From: Pyrinomonadaceae bacterium
GTDB taxonomy: Bacteria; Acidobacteriota; Blastocatellia; Pyrinomonadales; Pyrinomonadaceae
Reading direction: 5' to 3'
NCBI GenBank assembly: GCA_021463165.1
Contig: JAJTWY010000003.1
Location: forward strand, 124,001 to 188,000
Length of the DNA: 64,000 bases
Positions 45,064 to 54,767 of this stretch are shown piece after piece; position 1 is the first letter of the stretch; each line of letters begins with the position of its first letter. Both the position numbers and the translations under genes were made by a program. The notes under the pieces are model-generated. The model had not been told where the DNA came from and ran no database searches. It saw only the letters and a list, made by a program, of their open reading frames with translations.

Positions 45064-46803
45064 ATGAGCATTGAAGTCGTAATGCCCCAGATGGGCGAAT
45101 CGATCACTGAAGGTACCGTTTCAAAATGGCTGAAACAGGTTGGCGAGACAGTCGAGAAGGACGAGCCGATCCTCGAAATATCGACCGACAAGGTTGATGC
45201 CGAGGTTCCAAGCCCTGGTGCGGGCATCCTTCTCGAAATTCGGACCGCCGAGGGTGAAACGGTCGAGGTTGGAACGGTGGTCGCCGTTATCGGTGCTGCA
45301 GATGAGACGGCGGCAGCCGCACCCACCGCAAAGGAGCCGAATCCTGAACCCGCCAAGGTGACGACGACACACGAGCCGGTTTCAGAGTCTGTTCCCGAAG
45401 AACCGGCGGCAGCGGCTCCGGCGCCTGTGGTCTCTTCGCCTTCGGGCTCGACAGGCGGTTCAGGAACCGAGGTCGTAATGCCGCAGATGGGAGAATCGAT
45501 CACCGAAGGAACCGTTTCGAAATGGTTGAGATCGGTCGGTGACGTCATCGAAAAAGACGAACCGCTGCTGGAAATATCCACAGACAAGGTGGACGCAGAA
45601 GTTCCCTCACCGGCGGCGGGCACGCTGCTTTCGATAAGCGTTCAGGAAGGTGAGACGGTCGAGGTCGGATCGGTTCTCGCGGTCGTCGGCGCGGCCGGGT
45701 CGGTGGTTCAGAGTCCGAAATCAGAAGCCTCAGATCCGAGATCCAGCGAACCGGCAGAATCTCCGTCCGTGTCGCAACCTGCGATCACGCCTCCGCCGGC
45801 ACGGGCAAGTGCTGCGTCGGCTTCAAGCGGCGGTTCGACCGTTGACGACCTCCGCCGTCAAAAGTCGTCGCCGCTTGTTCGCAATATCGCGAAGGAGCAC
45901 GGGATCGATATCTCGCGAATCCCCGGCAGCGGCATCAGCGGCCGCGTGACCAAAGGCGATATTCTGTCGTTTCTTGAGACCGGCGCCGCACTTCGGCCGC
46001 AGGATCTGCTGGTCAAAGGAGCGGCATCGCTTCCGACGCCAGCTGTTTCGGCTCCGCCATCGAAGCCGCATTTCTCGGCTCCGCCGGTCGCTGCGAGCGT
46101 GGACGATCGCATCGAGAAGATGTCTGTCATGCGCAAGAAGATCGCTGACCACATGACTTTCTCGAAGCAAACCTCGGCGCACGTGACGAGCGTTTACGAG
46201 ATCGACATGACGAACGTCGCGAAATTCCGCAAGGCGAATCAAGATGCTTTTCAGGCAAAGTTCGGCACCAAACTGACCTTTATGCCGTTCATTTTCCAAG
46301 CGGTGACGGCCGCTATCCGCGAGCATCGCATAGTAAATTCGCAGGTTGATGGCGAAAACATAGTTTACAAAGGCGATATCAATATCGGGATGGCGGTCGC
46401 CCTCGATTGGGGCCTTATTGTTCCGGTGATCAAGGGGGCGGGAAACCTTTCGCTGGCCCAGCTTGCAACGGCCGCCAACGATCTTGCAGACCGCGCTCGT
46501 GCCAAAAAGCTATCACCCGACGAGGTTCAGGGAGGGACGTTCACCGTAACGAATCCGGGCGTGTTTGGCGGGCTCTTTGGCACGCCGATCATCAATCAGC
46601 CGCAGGTTGCTATACTCTGTGTCGGAACCATCGAAAAGCGGCCGAAAGTAATGACCTCAGCCGATGGCGATGACTATATCGCGATCCGCCAAATGGCATA
46701 TTTCGCTCTGACCTACGATCACCGTGTCGTGGACGGGGCTGATGCTGAGAAATTCCTCGCTTTTATGAAGAGGTATCTGGAAAACTATCAGTTTGAGTTC
46801 TGA
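45064..46803 (+). CDS. sucB: 2-oxo acid dehydrogenase E2 with two lipoyl domains (succinyltransferase-like)
   Basis: The 579-residue protein starts with two near-identical lipoyl domains (each VVMPQMGESITEGTVSKWL, with the lipoylated Lys in EISTDKVDAE) at about 1-77 and 140-215. A Pro/Ser-rich linker follows, then an E3-binding domain (SPLVRNIAKEHGIDISRIPG) at about 265-300. The catalytic domain ends in YDHRVVDGADAEKFL. It could supply lipoyl arms to the fused E2/E1 or work as a separate succinyl- or branched-chain acyltransferase; the substrate is not decidable. Confidence 0.95.
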   Translation: MSIEVVMPQMGESITEGTVSKWLKQVGETVEKDEPILEISTDKVDAEVPSPGAGILLEIRTAEGETVEVGTVVAVIGAADETAAAAPTAKEPNPEPAKVTTTHEPVSESVPEEPAAAAPAPVVSSPSGSTGGSGTEVVMPQMGESITEGTVSKWLRSVGDVIEKDEPLLEISTDKVDAEVPSPAAGTLLSISVQEGETVEVGSVLAVVGAAGSVVQSPKSEASDPRSSEPAESPSVSQPAITPPPARASAASASSGGSTVDDLRRQKSSPLVRNIAKEHGIDISRIPGSGISGRVTKGDILSFLETGAALRPQDLLVKGAASLPTPAVSAPPSKPHFSAPPVAASVDDRIEKMSVMRKKIADHMTFSKQTSAHVTSVYEIDMTNVAKFRKANQDAFQAKFGTKLTFMPFIFQAVTAAIREHRIVNSQVDGENIVYKGDINIGMAVALDWGLIVPVIKGAGNLSLAQLATAANDLADRARAKKLSPDEVQGGTFTVTNPGVFGGLFGTPIINQPQVAILCVGTIEKRPKVMTSADGDDYIAIRQMAYFALTYDHRVVDGADAEKFLAFMKRYLENYQFEF

Positions 46804-46878
46804 GAATTAACTACGGGGCTGGCATTCAATGGCGAATGGCAGCCCCTAGTCATTCTTGCGATCAGGTCGCAGCAGCGG

Positions 46879-47736
46879 CTATTTCCCTATCAATCGAATT
46901 ATCATCTTTGATTCGTCGGTCTTGCCTGAAAGCGGGGCGAAGTTGTAGTTTGCCATCTTGTCGTCCTTCTCAAGCACTATGTGGAACGATCCGCCCTTTA
47001 ATTGGAAAAGGCGTTTGAATGCACTGTTGACCTCGATCTTTTTGATGTTGCGGTCGCTCGTCTCGAACGTCACCTGGTTGTCGTCGGACTCGAAACGAAC
47101 CGTATTCTTGGCGATGTAGAGGGATCCACCGTTGCTGGCAACGAACATACCTCCGCCGCGGTCGTGGATCACCCGCAAGACGGCACTGCCACCGAGGTTT
47201 ATGGCCTTCTTCCACTGACGTTCGGCTTCGTCGAAGTTGTTATAACCATAGAGGTTAAGGAAACCGAGGAACTGGTACGCCCTCGGGTTGGACGGCTGCA
47301 TCGTCACGGCGCGCTGCAACAACTCGTTCGTTGTTCTCAGGTCTCTTCGAAGGTCGTAGGCTTCGACTGCCTGATCGATGAGGCTGTTGTACGAGTTCCG
47401 TGCCCCGCTGGTCGAGCCGACGGTCGAGGATGCCCGCGCTGACCTATTCGATGGACCGCCGCGGTAGTTGTTCTTTGCGGCATCGATCACCGCCGGACGA
47501 GCTCCGGCTGTCACAAGCTCATTCTGAACTTCGGAGGTTACTCTGAAATCAACCCCGTTCTCGCGAATGATCTGTACGATATCGCGGGTCTGGAAACGCT
47601 TTGACCGAAGAACCTTTACCAACCGGTCGCGTTTGACCGGTTCACCGGAATATTGCGCCTTGCTATCCCCGGCCACCGCGACCAGCAGGAGAGCCGTACC
47701 CAACAAGATGACAAGATGTTTTTTGTAATGCTTCAT
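46879..47736 (-). CDS. Secreted protein with TPR-like segment (paralogue 1)
   Basis: The 285-residue product has a signal peptide (LVILLGTALLLVAVAGDSKAQ). A conserved N-terminal segment (YSGEPVKRDRLVKVLRSKRFQTRDIVQIIRENGVDFRV, seen as VKRDRLVKVLRSKRF and GVDF) is shared with the next gene. A TPR-like helix pair follows (NPRAYQFLGFLNLYGYNNFDEAERQWKKAI, seen as AYQFLGFLNLYG), then a beta-rich end. Function unknown. It lies next to the kinase block on the same strand. Confidence 0.78.
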   Translation of the reverse strand: MKHYKKHLVILLGTALLLVAVAGDSKAQYSGEPVKRDRLVKVLRSKRFQTRDIVQIIRENGVDFRVTSEVQNELVTAGARPAVIDAAKNNYRGGPSNRSARASSTVGSTSGARNSYNSLIDQAVEAYDLRRDLRTTNELLQRAVTMQPSNPRAYQFLGFLNLYGYNNFDEAERQWKKAINLGGSAVLRVIHDRGGGMFVASNGGSLYIAKNTVRFESDDNQVTFETSDRNIKKIEVNSAFKRLFQLKGGSFHIVLEKDDKMANYNFAPLSGKTDESKMIIRLIGK

Positions 47737-47766
47737 AACAACCCCATGTTCGGACGCACGCCCCTA

Positions 47767-48621
47767 TTACATTGAATTGCCGCGAATCAGCCGCATGATC
47801 ATATTCACTTCCTGGGGCATTCCCGTTGTCATTGCGGCGAAATACCAGATATCCGAACGTCCCGCCTTGAAAGTCGCAACGCTGAACGTCGCCAGCCGCA
47901 TATTAGGGGCGATGTAGTCCTGCTGCGCCTGCGGGCTTGAAGCCTCACCGGTGTTGAACTGGAAGAATTTTTGGTCGGATTCGACAGTCATGAATCCCTT
48001 TCCGATATGAACAAATTCAAGATGGGGATTTCCGGCAAGGTGAAGGACAGGAAACGCCACACTGCCGCCCCGATCGATGGCGTTCTGGAAATGGCGTTCG
48101 GCCTCGGTGAAGTTTCTAAGGAGCAGATTCCCTGACCCGACCAGTCTGTACCCGTCAGGCCGAGCAGCGTTCAGGCGCACGGCACGGTTACCGATGCCGG
48201 TGAGTTCCTTGGCGATCTCCGCCACTTCACCCGGCGAAACGCCATTCGCTAACTCTCCCAAGGCGTCGAGTCCCTGATAGATCAGATCTTCGTACTGGTT
48301 ACTGGCAGTGTCTACCTGAGGTTTCACCGGGGCTTGCCGCATGCCGGCATACCGGTAATTGGCCCTAGCAGCCGCAATCACTTCGGGATTGGCCTTCACA
48401 GCACGAAACTCGGCCTCGGCAGCCGGGGTCATTTCGAAATCGACTCCCGAAATCTTGATCTGCTTAACGAGGATCGGCACCGCGAACTGTTTGGAGCGGA
48501 TGGCCTTAAGGAGTCGATCTTTTTTGACCGGAGAGCCAGTGTACTTCTGCGCAAAGGCCTCTAGCGGGACCAATGAGAACAACCCGACCAGGAGAAAGAG
48601 TTTAAGAAAACGTGGCGCCAT
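47767..48621 (-). CDS. Secreted protein with TPR-like segment (paralogue 2)
   Basis: The 284-residue protein aligns with its neighbour: signal peptide LLVGLFSLVPLEAFAQ, then VKKDRLLKAIRSKQF, GVDFEMT, AAARANYRY and a TPR-like LVGSGNLLLRNFTEAERHFQNAI. It differs in the C-terminal beta part. An AAGGAG Shine-Dalgarno lies upstream. The two genes arose by tandem duplication and are separated by 30 bp. They could be substrates or sensors of the adjacent kinase, but that is inference. Confidence 0.78.
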   Translation of the reverse strand: MAPRFLKLFLLVGLFSLVPLEAFAQKYTGSPVKKDRLLKAIRSKQFAVPILVKQIKISGVDFEMTPAAEAEFRAVKANPEVIAAARANYRYAGMRQAPVKPQVDTASNQYEDLIYQGLDALGELANGVSPGEVAEIAKELTGIGNRAVRLNAARPDGYRLVGSGNLLLRNFTEAERHFQNAIDRGGSVAFPVLHLAGNPHLEFVHIGKGFMTVESDQKFFQFNTGEASSPQAQQDYIAPNMRLATFSVATFKAGRSDIWYFAAMTTGMPQEVNMIMRLIRGNSM

Positions 48622-48646
48622 GGAACATCTCCTTGAATAAAAAAAG

Positions 48647-50161
48647 CTAGCAGTCGCCGGTCAGCGCACATTTGGCACGCCTGAGTTCCTGATCACGAGA
48701 AGGTGCTTTTCGCGGTGCCGGAGTAGCCTTTTTCGTTGATGCCGGCGGATCCTGCCGCGTTCGCCCGGAAGTTGGTGTTCTGTCCACCGGCGGTTCGGGT
48801 TCAGGTGTTTCGAGCGGTGTCCGGAGCGGTTCGCTAACAGGCTCGGGTGTTCGGACGGTTGCCGCGGCCGGAGTCTGGACCGGTGATGGCTGGGGTGTCT
48901 TCATTTCAGGCTGTCGGGCCTGGACAGGCGTCGAGTTCGAAGTGTTCGCCGGCGTTGTTTTGGTATTTGCCGACGAAAAGACTCCGCTGAAAATAACGAT
49001 CGGTACTATCAGTACGAGGCCTATGATAAAGGCAGCCAGGGCTCCCCCGACGGCATAGTGGACGACCGTCAGATTTTCAAAGAAACCTCCTCCACTCTGC
49101 ACGGCCCGGGCTTGATCTAACGGAGCGGCAGGAGCGGCCACCGGCTGAAAGGAACCGAGCCTCGTTTCCTTCAATACTGCGTCAGCAGGTGCGGCTACAG
49201 GCGGCATTGAACCCAGGCGGGTTTCCTTGATAACGTCCTCTGAAACAACCGTTGCCACAGGTGTCCCGGGCTGGGATGTGTTTACCGGCGGCTGCGTGGT
49301 TGCGACGGCCCTGCCCGGACCCGTCATCCGCCGCAAAGCGCCTTTCTCAGCATAACCGGCGTCCAGGAGTGCCTCGCGAAAATCACCCGCCGTCTGAAAA
49401 CGATGGTCGGGATCTTTCTGGATCGCGCGCATTATTGCTGCCTGGACCTCTTCGGGGATATTAGGATTCAGCGACCGCGGGAGGGCTGGCAGACTCTCGG
49501 TCTGTAGCTTCATCAGTTCAAACTCATTCTCAGTATCAAACGGCGTTCGGCCGGTAAGCACCTCATAGAGCATCATACCGAGCGAATATGTATCAGAACG
49601 AGCGTCTGTTTCAAGGCCCCGCACCTGCTCGGGAGCCATGTATTCGAGTGTCCCGATGATGTTGCCGGCTCGGGTCATTCGGTTGCTGCCGAGGAGGCGC
49701 GCTATACCGAAATCGAGCACTTTCAGTGTCCCGTTCTCAGTCAGCATCATGTTCGCCGGCTTGATGTCGCGATGAATGATGCCATATTCGTGAGCGTGAT
49801 TTATCCCGTCAAGTATCTGACAGAAAACCGGGATCACTTCTTCGGCCGGGAGGGCGCCGCGCCGTGTAAGTATCTCGTCGAGCGATTGGCCGCGAACATA
49901 TTCGAGGACCATATAAAGCTCGTCGCCTTCACGAAGCAGCGAATAGAGAGTAGCAATATTCGGGTGATGGAGTTTCGCGAGCGTGACAGCTTCCGACCGG
50001 AAGCGTTCTACGATCGCGGTCTGGCTCGCAAGCTCCGGTTTCAGCGCCTTTATAGCGACCTCGCGGTCAAGCATTGTATCGACGCCCTTATACACGGCTC
50101 CCATGCCGCCTTCGCCGATCTTGCTCTGGATCTTATATGTGCCAATGACACGTCCGATCAT
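48647..50161 (-). CDS. PknB-type serine/threonine kinase
   Basis: Residues 8-270 are a Hanks-type kinase: GEGGMGAVYKG glycine loop, VAIKALK (ATP Lys), HRDIKPANMM catalytic loop, DFGIARL and GTLEYMAPEQ. A Pro/Thr-rich region with two ETRLGS-type repeats follows (about 300-350). A transmembrane helix (AAFIIGLVLIVPIVIF) lies near 385-405 and a Pro/Thr-rich outer tail ends in a Cys pair. It signals with the PP2C phosphatase, whose gene overlaps by ATGA. Confidence 0.95.
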   Translation of the reverse strand: MIGRVIGTYKIQSKIGEGGMGAVYKGVDTMLDREVAIKALKPELASQTAIVERFRSEAVTLAKLHHPNIATLYSLLREGDELYMVLEYVRGQSLDEILTRRGALPAEEVIPVFCQILDGINHAHEYGIIHRDIKPANMMLTENGTLKVLDFGIARLLGSNRMTRAGNIIGTLEYMAPEQVRGLETDARSDTYSLGMMLYEVLTGRTPFDTENEFELMKLQTESLPALPRSLNPNIPEEVQAAIMRAIQKDPDHRFQTAGDFREALLDAGYAEKGALRRMTGPGRAVATTQPPVNTSQPGTPVATVVSEDVIKETRLGSMPPVAAPADAVLKETRLGSFQPVAAPAAPLDQARAVQSGGGFFENLTVVHYAVGGALAAFIIGLVLIVPIVIFSGVFSSANTKTTPANTSNSTPVQARQPEMKTPQPSPVQTPAAATVRTPEPVSEPLRTPLETPEPEPPVDRTPTSGRTRQDPPASTKKATPAPRKAPSRDQELRRAKCALTGDC

Positions 50162-50997
50162 CTTAGGACCTCGATCTCCCGTGTTTCCGGAACCGCCCGT
50201 TCGATAATATTTTCCTGATCCGAAACACTGACGATGCCTACAGTAATGTTATCCTCTCCGCCCCGCTCTTTTGCAAGGCTCACAAGGCGCTCGGCAGTGT
50301 TGTGAATATCCGTTCCGGCGAGCCATACACGCAATATGTCATTGTCATCGGCCATGTCGCACAGCCCATCGGAACACAGCAGGAACTGATCGCCGGGCCA
50401 GACCTCAAACGGGTCGGAGACCTCAACCTCGACCGTGGGCTGAGTCCCAACGGCCCGGAGGATAATATTTTTGTCCTCGTGGTTCTGTGCCTCCTCAAAC
50501 GATATCAGCCCCCGCTGGACCATTTCCATTACTTGCGAATGATCGATCGTCATTCGCTCCATCTCACGCCCACGCAAACGGTAAAGCCGACTGTCACCGA
50601 CATGGGCGGCATGACCCACACCGTCCTGTATGGCGAGGGCGACGACGGTCGTCCCCATTCCAATCAACGCAATGTCCTCTACCGCAGCCGAATATATTTC
50701 CGCGCTGGCCATTTGGATCGCGTCGCTTAATGCGTCCGCAGCCGAGCTCGTCTCATTGGCATAATAATATCGACCTATCATGTCGACCGCCATTTCGCTC
50801 GCGACTTCGCCGGAGCTGTGCCCGCCCATCCCATCGGCAACGATGGTCAATGTTCCGCGGTCAATGCCGTTGGCAGACGGGAATGAGCTTATATGCCGTC
50901 CGTTATCTTCATTTGATTCACGGACGCAGCCCGAATCGGTTATGATGCTGGCGGCGATAGCCCGCGTTGGTAATCGAAACTCCCTTGTAGGTTTCAT
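50158..50997 (-). CDS. PP2C-family serine/threonine phosphatase
   Basis: The 279-residue protein has the PP2C metal motifs: CVRESNEDNG, VADGMGGHSSGEVASEM, VGDSRLYRLRG, LCSDGLCDMADD and GGEDNITVGIV. It resembles Stp/PppA phosphatases that reverse PknB phosphorylation. A GGGAG Shine-Dalgarno precedes the ATG, and the stop overlaps the kinase start. An N-terminal basic segment replaces a signal peptide, so it is cytoplasmic. Confidence 0.95.
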   Translation of the reverse strand: MKPTREFRLPTRAIAASIITDSGCVRESNEDNGRHISSFPSANGIDRGTLTIVADGMGGHSSGEVASEMAVDMIGRYYYANETSSAADALSDAIQMASAEIYSAAVEDIALIGMGTTVVALAIQDGVGHAAHVGDSRLYRLRGREMERMTIDHSQVMEMVQRGLISFEEAQNHEDKNIILRAVGTQPTVEVEVSDPFEVWPGDQFLLCSDGLCDMADDNDILRVWLAGTDIHNTAERLVSLAKERGGEDNITVGIVSVSDQENIIERAVPETREIEVLR

Positions 50998-51048
50998 AGT
51001 ACTCCCGTAAAAATATAAGCCGCGTGCGGCAAGTCCTTTGGATAGACC

Positions 51049-52449
51049 TTACTTTCTGGTAAGGCGAAAAGTGTTGACCTTTTTCCGGTCAGCGATCTCG
51101 ATCGGCACGGTAAGATCCTCATATCCGTTTCGTTTTAGCGTGAGGTAAACGGTTTCGTTTTCTCGTCCTTCAATCTCGAACGGCGTCGTTCCGACCCGTG
51201 TGCCATCCCGATATACCTCGGCAGGTCCTTCGGCGGCATCGACCGTTACGCGCAGCGGCGTTCCACTCGGCCCGGGCGCTGATTGGATCGACGGGCGATC
51301 GGGCGTCGTCTCTGTTTTGACAACTGTCGGCTGGGCTTCCTTCTTCGGAGTGTTCGCCGGACGGTTCGCAGGCCCATTCGCTACGTTCGAATTGGGCGGC
51401 GAAGTCTCCATAGTTGTCCAGACCCCGACACCGATAAGCATAAGAACGATCACAGCGACGGCTGAAATTGCGGCGACCGTCAGCCCGACAGGTTTTGAGG
51501 TCGGCGTGGGTGTCACGACATCCTGCCCGTCAACCGGTATGGAATTCTCAGAACTGTCGCCAGTTCTCGCAAAGATATCAAGAAACTTGAAAGCCTTTCC
51601 TGCTTCAATTGCTGCCTTCGGACGAAATCGTTCCTGTGCGCGTCGCACGTCAGCGATCAAAGCTGACACCGTCTGATATCGCTGGGCCGTGTCAACCATC
51701 AAGCATTTGCGGACAATGTTCGCCACCTCGGTCGGTATTGCCGGGTTCAGTTTTACCGGATCCTCGAACTGAGCATTGGTGATCTGTACGTGAAGCTCGG
51801 CAAGTGTTCGTCCCTTGAACGGTTCTGCACCCGTCAACATTTCGTAGAACAATATCCCTAACGCCCAGATGTCGGAATGGGCCGAGGCTTCGTGTCCCCG
51901 CAGTTGTTCCGGCGAAAGATAGTTGGGAGTGCCGACAACTCCTCCTACACGGGTCAAGCCTTGGTTTATCGCACCTTTCGCGATCCCGAAATCAAGCATC
52001 TTGATCGTCCCCGCGGACGACATCTTGATGTTCTGCGGCTTAATGTCACGATGAACAATATTGTTGTCGTGAATGAACGAGATGGCTTCGCCGATCGTTT
52101 CAAACGTTTTCAAGGCCTCCTCGACCGCGAAGTATCTTTGCTTGATCAATCCGTCGAGTGTCTCGCCATCGACGAACTCCATCACGATGTAAACCAGATC
52201 GCCTGCTTCCTGAAAATCATAGAGCGTAGCTATATTCGGGTGATGCAGCCGCGACTGGAGCCTGGCCTCGTTAAAGAATCGTTCCCTAAAGCTTGGGTTT
52301 TCAACAACATCCGAAAGTACCTTGATCGCAACCGGGCGGTCTATCTTCGTATGGACCGCGTGATAGACGGAGCCCATCCCGCCGGCCCCGAGGAAGCCAA
52401 CGATCCGGTAATCCGCCAGATGTTCACCGATTTGAAGACGCCGCGACAT
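51049..52449 (-). CDS. PknB-type serine/threonine kinase with PEGA domain
   Basis: This 466-residue kinase has GAGGMGSVYHAV, VAIKVLSDV, HRDIKPQNIKM, DFGIAKG and GTPNYLSPEQ. After a linker comes one transmembrane helix (about 328-348, VAAISAVAVIVLMLIGVGVW, exactly 20 residues). The outer C-terminal part (about 395-466) is a PEGA-like beta domain: PLRVTVDAAEGPAEVYRDG and TLKRNGYEDLTV. It should sense an extracytoplasmic signal or anchor to the envelope. It is on the same strand as the PP2C/kinase pair. Confidence 0.94.
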   Translation of the reverse strand: MSRRLQIGEHLADYRIVGFLGAGGMGSVYHAVHTKIDRPVAIKVLSDVVENPSFRERFFNEARLQSRLHHPNIATLYDFQEAGDLVYIVMEFVDGETLDGLIKQRYFAVEEALKTFETIGEAISFIHDNNIVHRDIKPQNIKMSSAGTIKMLDFGIAKGAINQGLTRVGGVVGTPNYLSPEQLRGHEASAHSDIWALGILFYEMLTGAEPFKGRTLAELHVQITNAQFEDPVKLNPAIPTEVANIVRKCLMVDTAQRYQTVSALIADVRRAQERFRPKAAIEAGKAFKFLDIFARTGDSSENSIPVDGQDVVTPTPTSKPVGLTVAAISAVAVIVLMLIGVGVWTTMETSPPNSNVANGPANRPANTPKKEAQPTVVKTETTPDRPSIQSAPGPSGTPLRVTVDAAEGPAEVYRDGTRVGTTPFEIEGRENETVYLTLKRNGYEDLTVPIEIADRKKVNTFRLTRK

Positions 52450-52551
52450 AGGACAAATAGTTCAAACTGAAATTGAACATCAAACTGAAAAGACGAAAAG
52501 AGGGGCGAACCATCCTAAAAGAAGTCGGTTCGCCCCTGTCCCGGAAAGTTC

Positions 52552-54330
52552 CTACGGTTGGCCCGGGAAAAGCTGCAGGCCATACCTGATGGGAACGGCG
52601 TAGCCCATCTGGTTGGCGCCGGCGGTGCCCTGGCCCGCGAAGTGAATGCCGACCACTCGGCCCTGCATGTCAAAGACCGGACCTCCGCTGTTTCCACCCC
52701 ATGTCAGACTGCCCGCGTAGCGAATGGTATCACCGGCCTCGGACTGTCGGGCCTTCGTTGAGTCGGCCGATTCGACTTCCCTCACGATATTTCCAACTGA
52801 CGTGACCGAGACGGTCGGGTCGGGGATGATCGTGAACTTCGGCTCTTCGTTGAGGAAGTTACGCGATTTGAGCGGAGCATAGACCGATGGTGCTCCACCC
52901 GGATATCCCATGATCACGAGGCCCTCGCCCTTCTTGATGGTGTCGAACGAGTCGAAAAGTTCGACCTTCGGCAGATTGCCCGGAACCGATATCTTCAGCA
53001 TACCGACGTCGTGACGAGGCGAATCCGCGATCTTCTGAGCTTCGATCCTCGTGTCAGAACCGGGAAGCATCACCGTCAACTTCTGCTGGCCGTCGAATTT
53101 GCCTTCACCCGTTCCCGAAACCTGATACTGGCGGCCGACTGACCTCGTATTGTCGGGTATCCAATTGTTTGGTGGATCGACACCGGCACCTGCAATATTG
53201 CCGTCCGGAGCGAATACAATGCCCTTCGGATAATCTTCCGGAAATCCGTACTGAGATTTCCAGGGCGACGAACAGTGACGATTGGTGAGGAGAAACCCGT
53301 CTGTGGTGACGATGAATCCCGTACACGTGCCACCCGAGCCGCCGATGGGCTGCGAAAGATCGCTCTTCTGGTCGGTCAGAAGCGGTTCATAACCATTGTC
53401 CGTTTTCACATAAGCCGGTATCGCATTGCCGCCGCCCGGAATTATCTGGCCCTTGCCATAGTCCATTTTGTATATTCGTGTAAGGACTTCACGGCTGTTC
53501 GGGAAGAACTGGTGATAGATCTGACCTTTTGTCTCCTTATTAATAAGCTGCCACGAGCCCTGAATGAAAACCACGGATTTGCCGTACTTATCCGAGATCT
53601 CTGCTGCCGAGATGCCTCCGGCAGCCTTGTCCTCTTCCATCTTTGACTTCAGCTTTTCGGCATCGGATTCGATCTGGGCCGATTTGTTTGCCAGCTCCGT
53701 CTGTAGGGCTGACTGCTGGCGCTGGGTGTACCAATAACCACCTCCGATCACGGCGCCGAAGAGCACCAGTACCGCGAGCCCGGCCACGGCACCGATCGCA
53801 CCATATTTCCTTCCCTGTTCTTTCTTTGTCTCGGCAACCGTGCTGCTGATCATCCGTTCCACGGTCGCTTTACCAACCGTCGTTTTGGCGGGCGCGGTGA
53901 CCATCGAACCTGGTGCGGCCGTATCCGATGTAGAGATACGGGTCGGCGGCGCGCCGGGAACTTCTGCAATTCGAGTGGCCTTTGTCGCACCAGCAGGCCG
54001 CGGTTCGACGTCGAACGTGAATTCCGGCCCGCCGGGCCCGAGCTGTACGAAATCGCCTGGCTGTAACTTATGCGAACCGGCGATCTTGGCTCCGTTAACC
54101 ATTGTGCCATTGCGGCTGTTCAGATCCTCGATGAGGAACCCATTTTCATCGGCCGGATCACGGCTGATCTTTGCATGCTGACGGCCGACGAGGTCGTCAC
54201 GATCCGGGTCGTACTTAACGGTGGAGGAACTGTCTCGTCCGAGAACCAGCTCACTGTAATGGTGAAGAGGAAATTCCTCGACCTGGTTTGCTTTTGAACC
54301 GCTTGAGTGTTTAATGATCATCCTTTCCAT
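52552..54330 (-). CDS. FHA-domain membrane protein with trypsin-like protease domain
   Basis: The 592-residue protein has a cytoplasmic FHA domain (LGRDSSSTVK, GRQHAKI, DLNSRNGTMVNG; residues 28-108). A linker and a transmembrane helix (about 176-201) follow, then a short coiled coil and a trypsin-like protease with His352 (TNRHC), Asp441 (RHDVGML) and Ser548 (GGNSGGPVFD), all catalytic residues intact. The FHA part should bind a phosphothreonine made by the neighbouring kinases, with the protease outside the membrane. An AAGGAG site lies 11 nt before the ATG. Confidence 0.92.
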   Translation of the reverse strand: MERMIIKHSSGSKANQVEEFPLHHYSELVLGRDSSSTVKYDPDRDDLVGRQHAKISRDPADENGFLIEDLNSRNGTMVNGAKIAGSHKLQPGDFVQLGPGGPEFTFDVEPRPAGATKATRIAEVPGAPPTRISTSDTAAPGSMVTAPAKTTVGKATVERMISSTVAETKKEQGRKYGAIGAVAGLAVLVLFGAVIGGGYWYTQRQQSALQTELANKSAQIESDAEKLKSKMEEDKAAGGISAAEISDKYGKSVVFIQGSWQLINKETKGQIYHQFFPNSREVLTRIYKMDYGKGQIIPGGGNAIPAYVKTDNGYEPLLTDQKSDLSQPIGGSGGTCTGFIVTTDGFLLTNRHCSSPWKSQYGFPEDYPKGIVFAPDGNIAGAGVDPPNNWIPDNTRSVGRQYQVSGTGEGKFDGQQKLTVMLPGSDTRIEAQKIADSPRHDVGMLKISVPGNLPKVELFDSFDTIKKGEGLVIMGYPGGAPSVYAPLKSRNFLNEEPKFTIIPDPTVSVTSVGNIVREVESADSTKARQSEAGDTIRYAGSLTWGGNSGGPVFDMQGRVVGIHFAGQGTAGANQMGYAVPIRYGLQLFPGQP

Positions 54331-54767
54331 GACTTTGTTTTCTCCTTAGGGACTTTGCCTTTTAGTTTAAGATCGACCGATCAATATCTGCTCCAATCAA
54401 GTTCTGTCGTTTGTATGAAGCAGATCGCGAATAATAAATCCAAAGATAATGACAAAATATCGATCAATTATCGGTCTGCACTGTATAAAGCGAATTTTCT
54501 TTCGAAAAGAGGCCAAATTATTTTCGTTAAGTTGGTTTTTTCCATTTATAGTGCAACTAACGGTTCATAAGCAAGTGAAAGATATATCGATTTGAAGATC
54601 GAGATGGATCTGGGTAAGAACAAAACGGGCTGGAGAAACTCGGTTTTATGTATACTTAAAGACAGTCGTGATCGTTGCGAGTGGATCATCTAACGGACAA
54701 CGCGAAAGCGAGGTGTCGCGTCTAGTGTGAGGTAAAGCTGGTCAACCACAATTTGAGGAGCATCGTT
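54331..54767. other. AT-rich divergent intergenic region
   Basis: These 437 bp separate the FHA-protease and the OmpA-family gene. They are noticeably AT-rich. A frame at 54307-54570 is low-complexity and unsupported. TATACT at 54651-54656 and GAGGAG at 54755-54760 are the promoter and ribosome-site candidates for the OmpA gene. A TTTTC-TTTC-GAAAA hairpin lies near 54497. No other gene seen. Confidence 0.45.
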
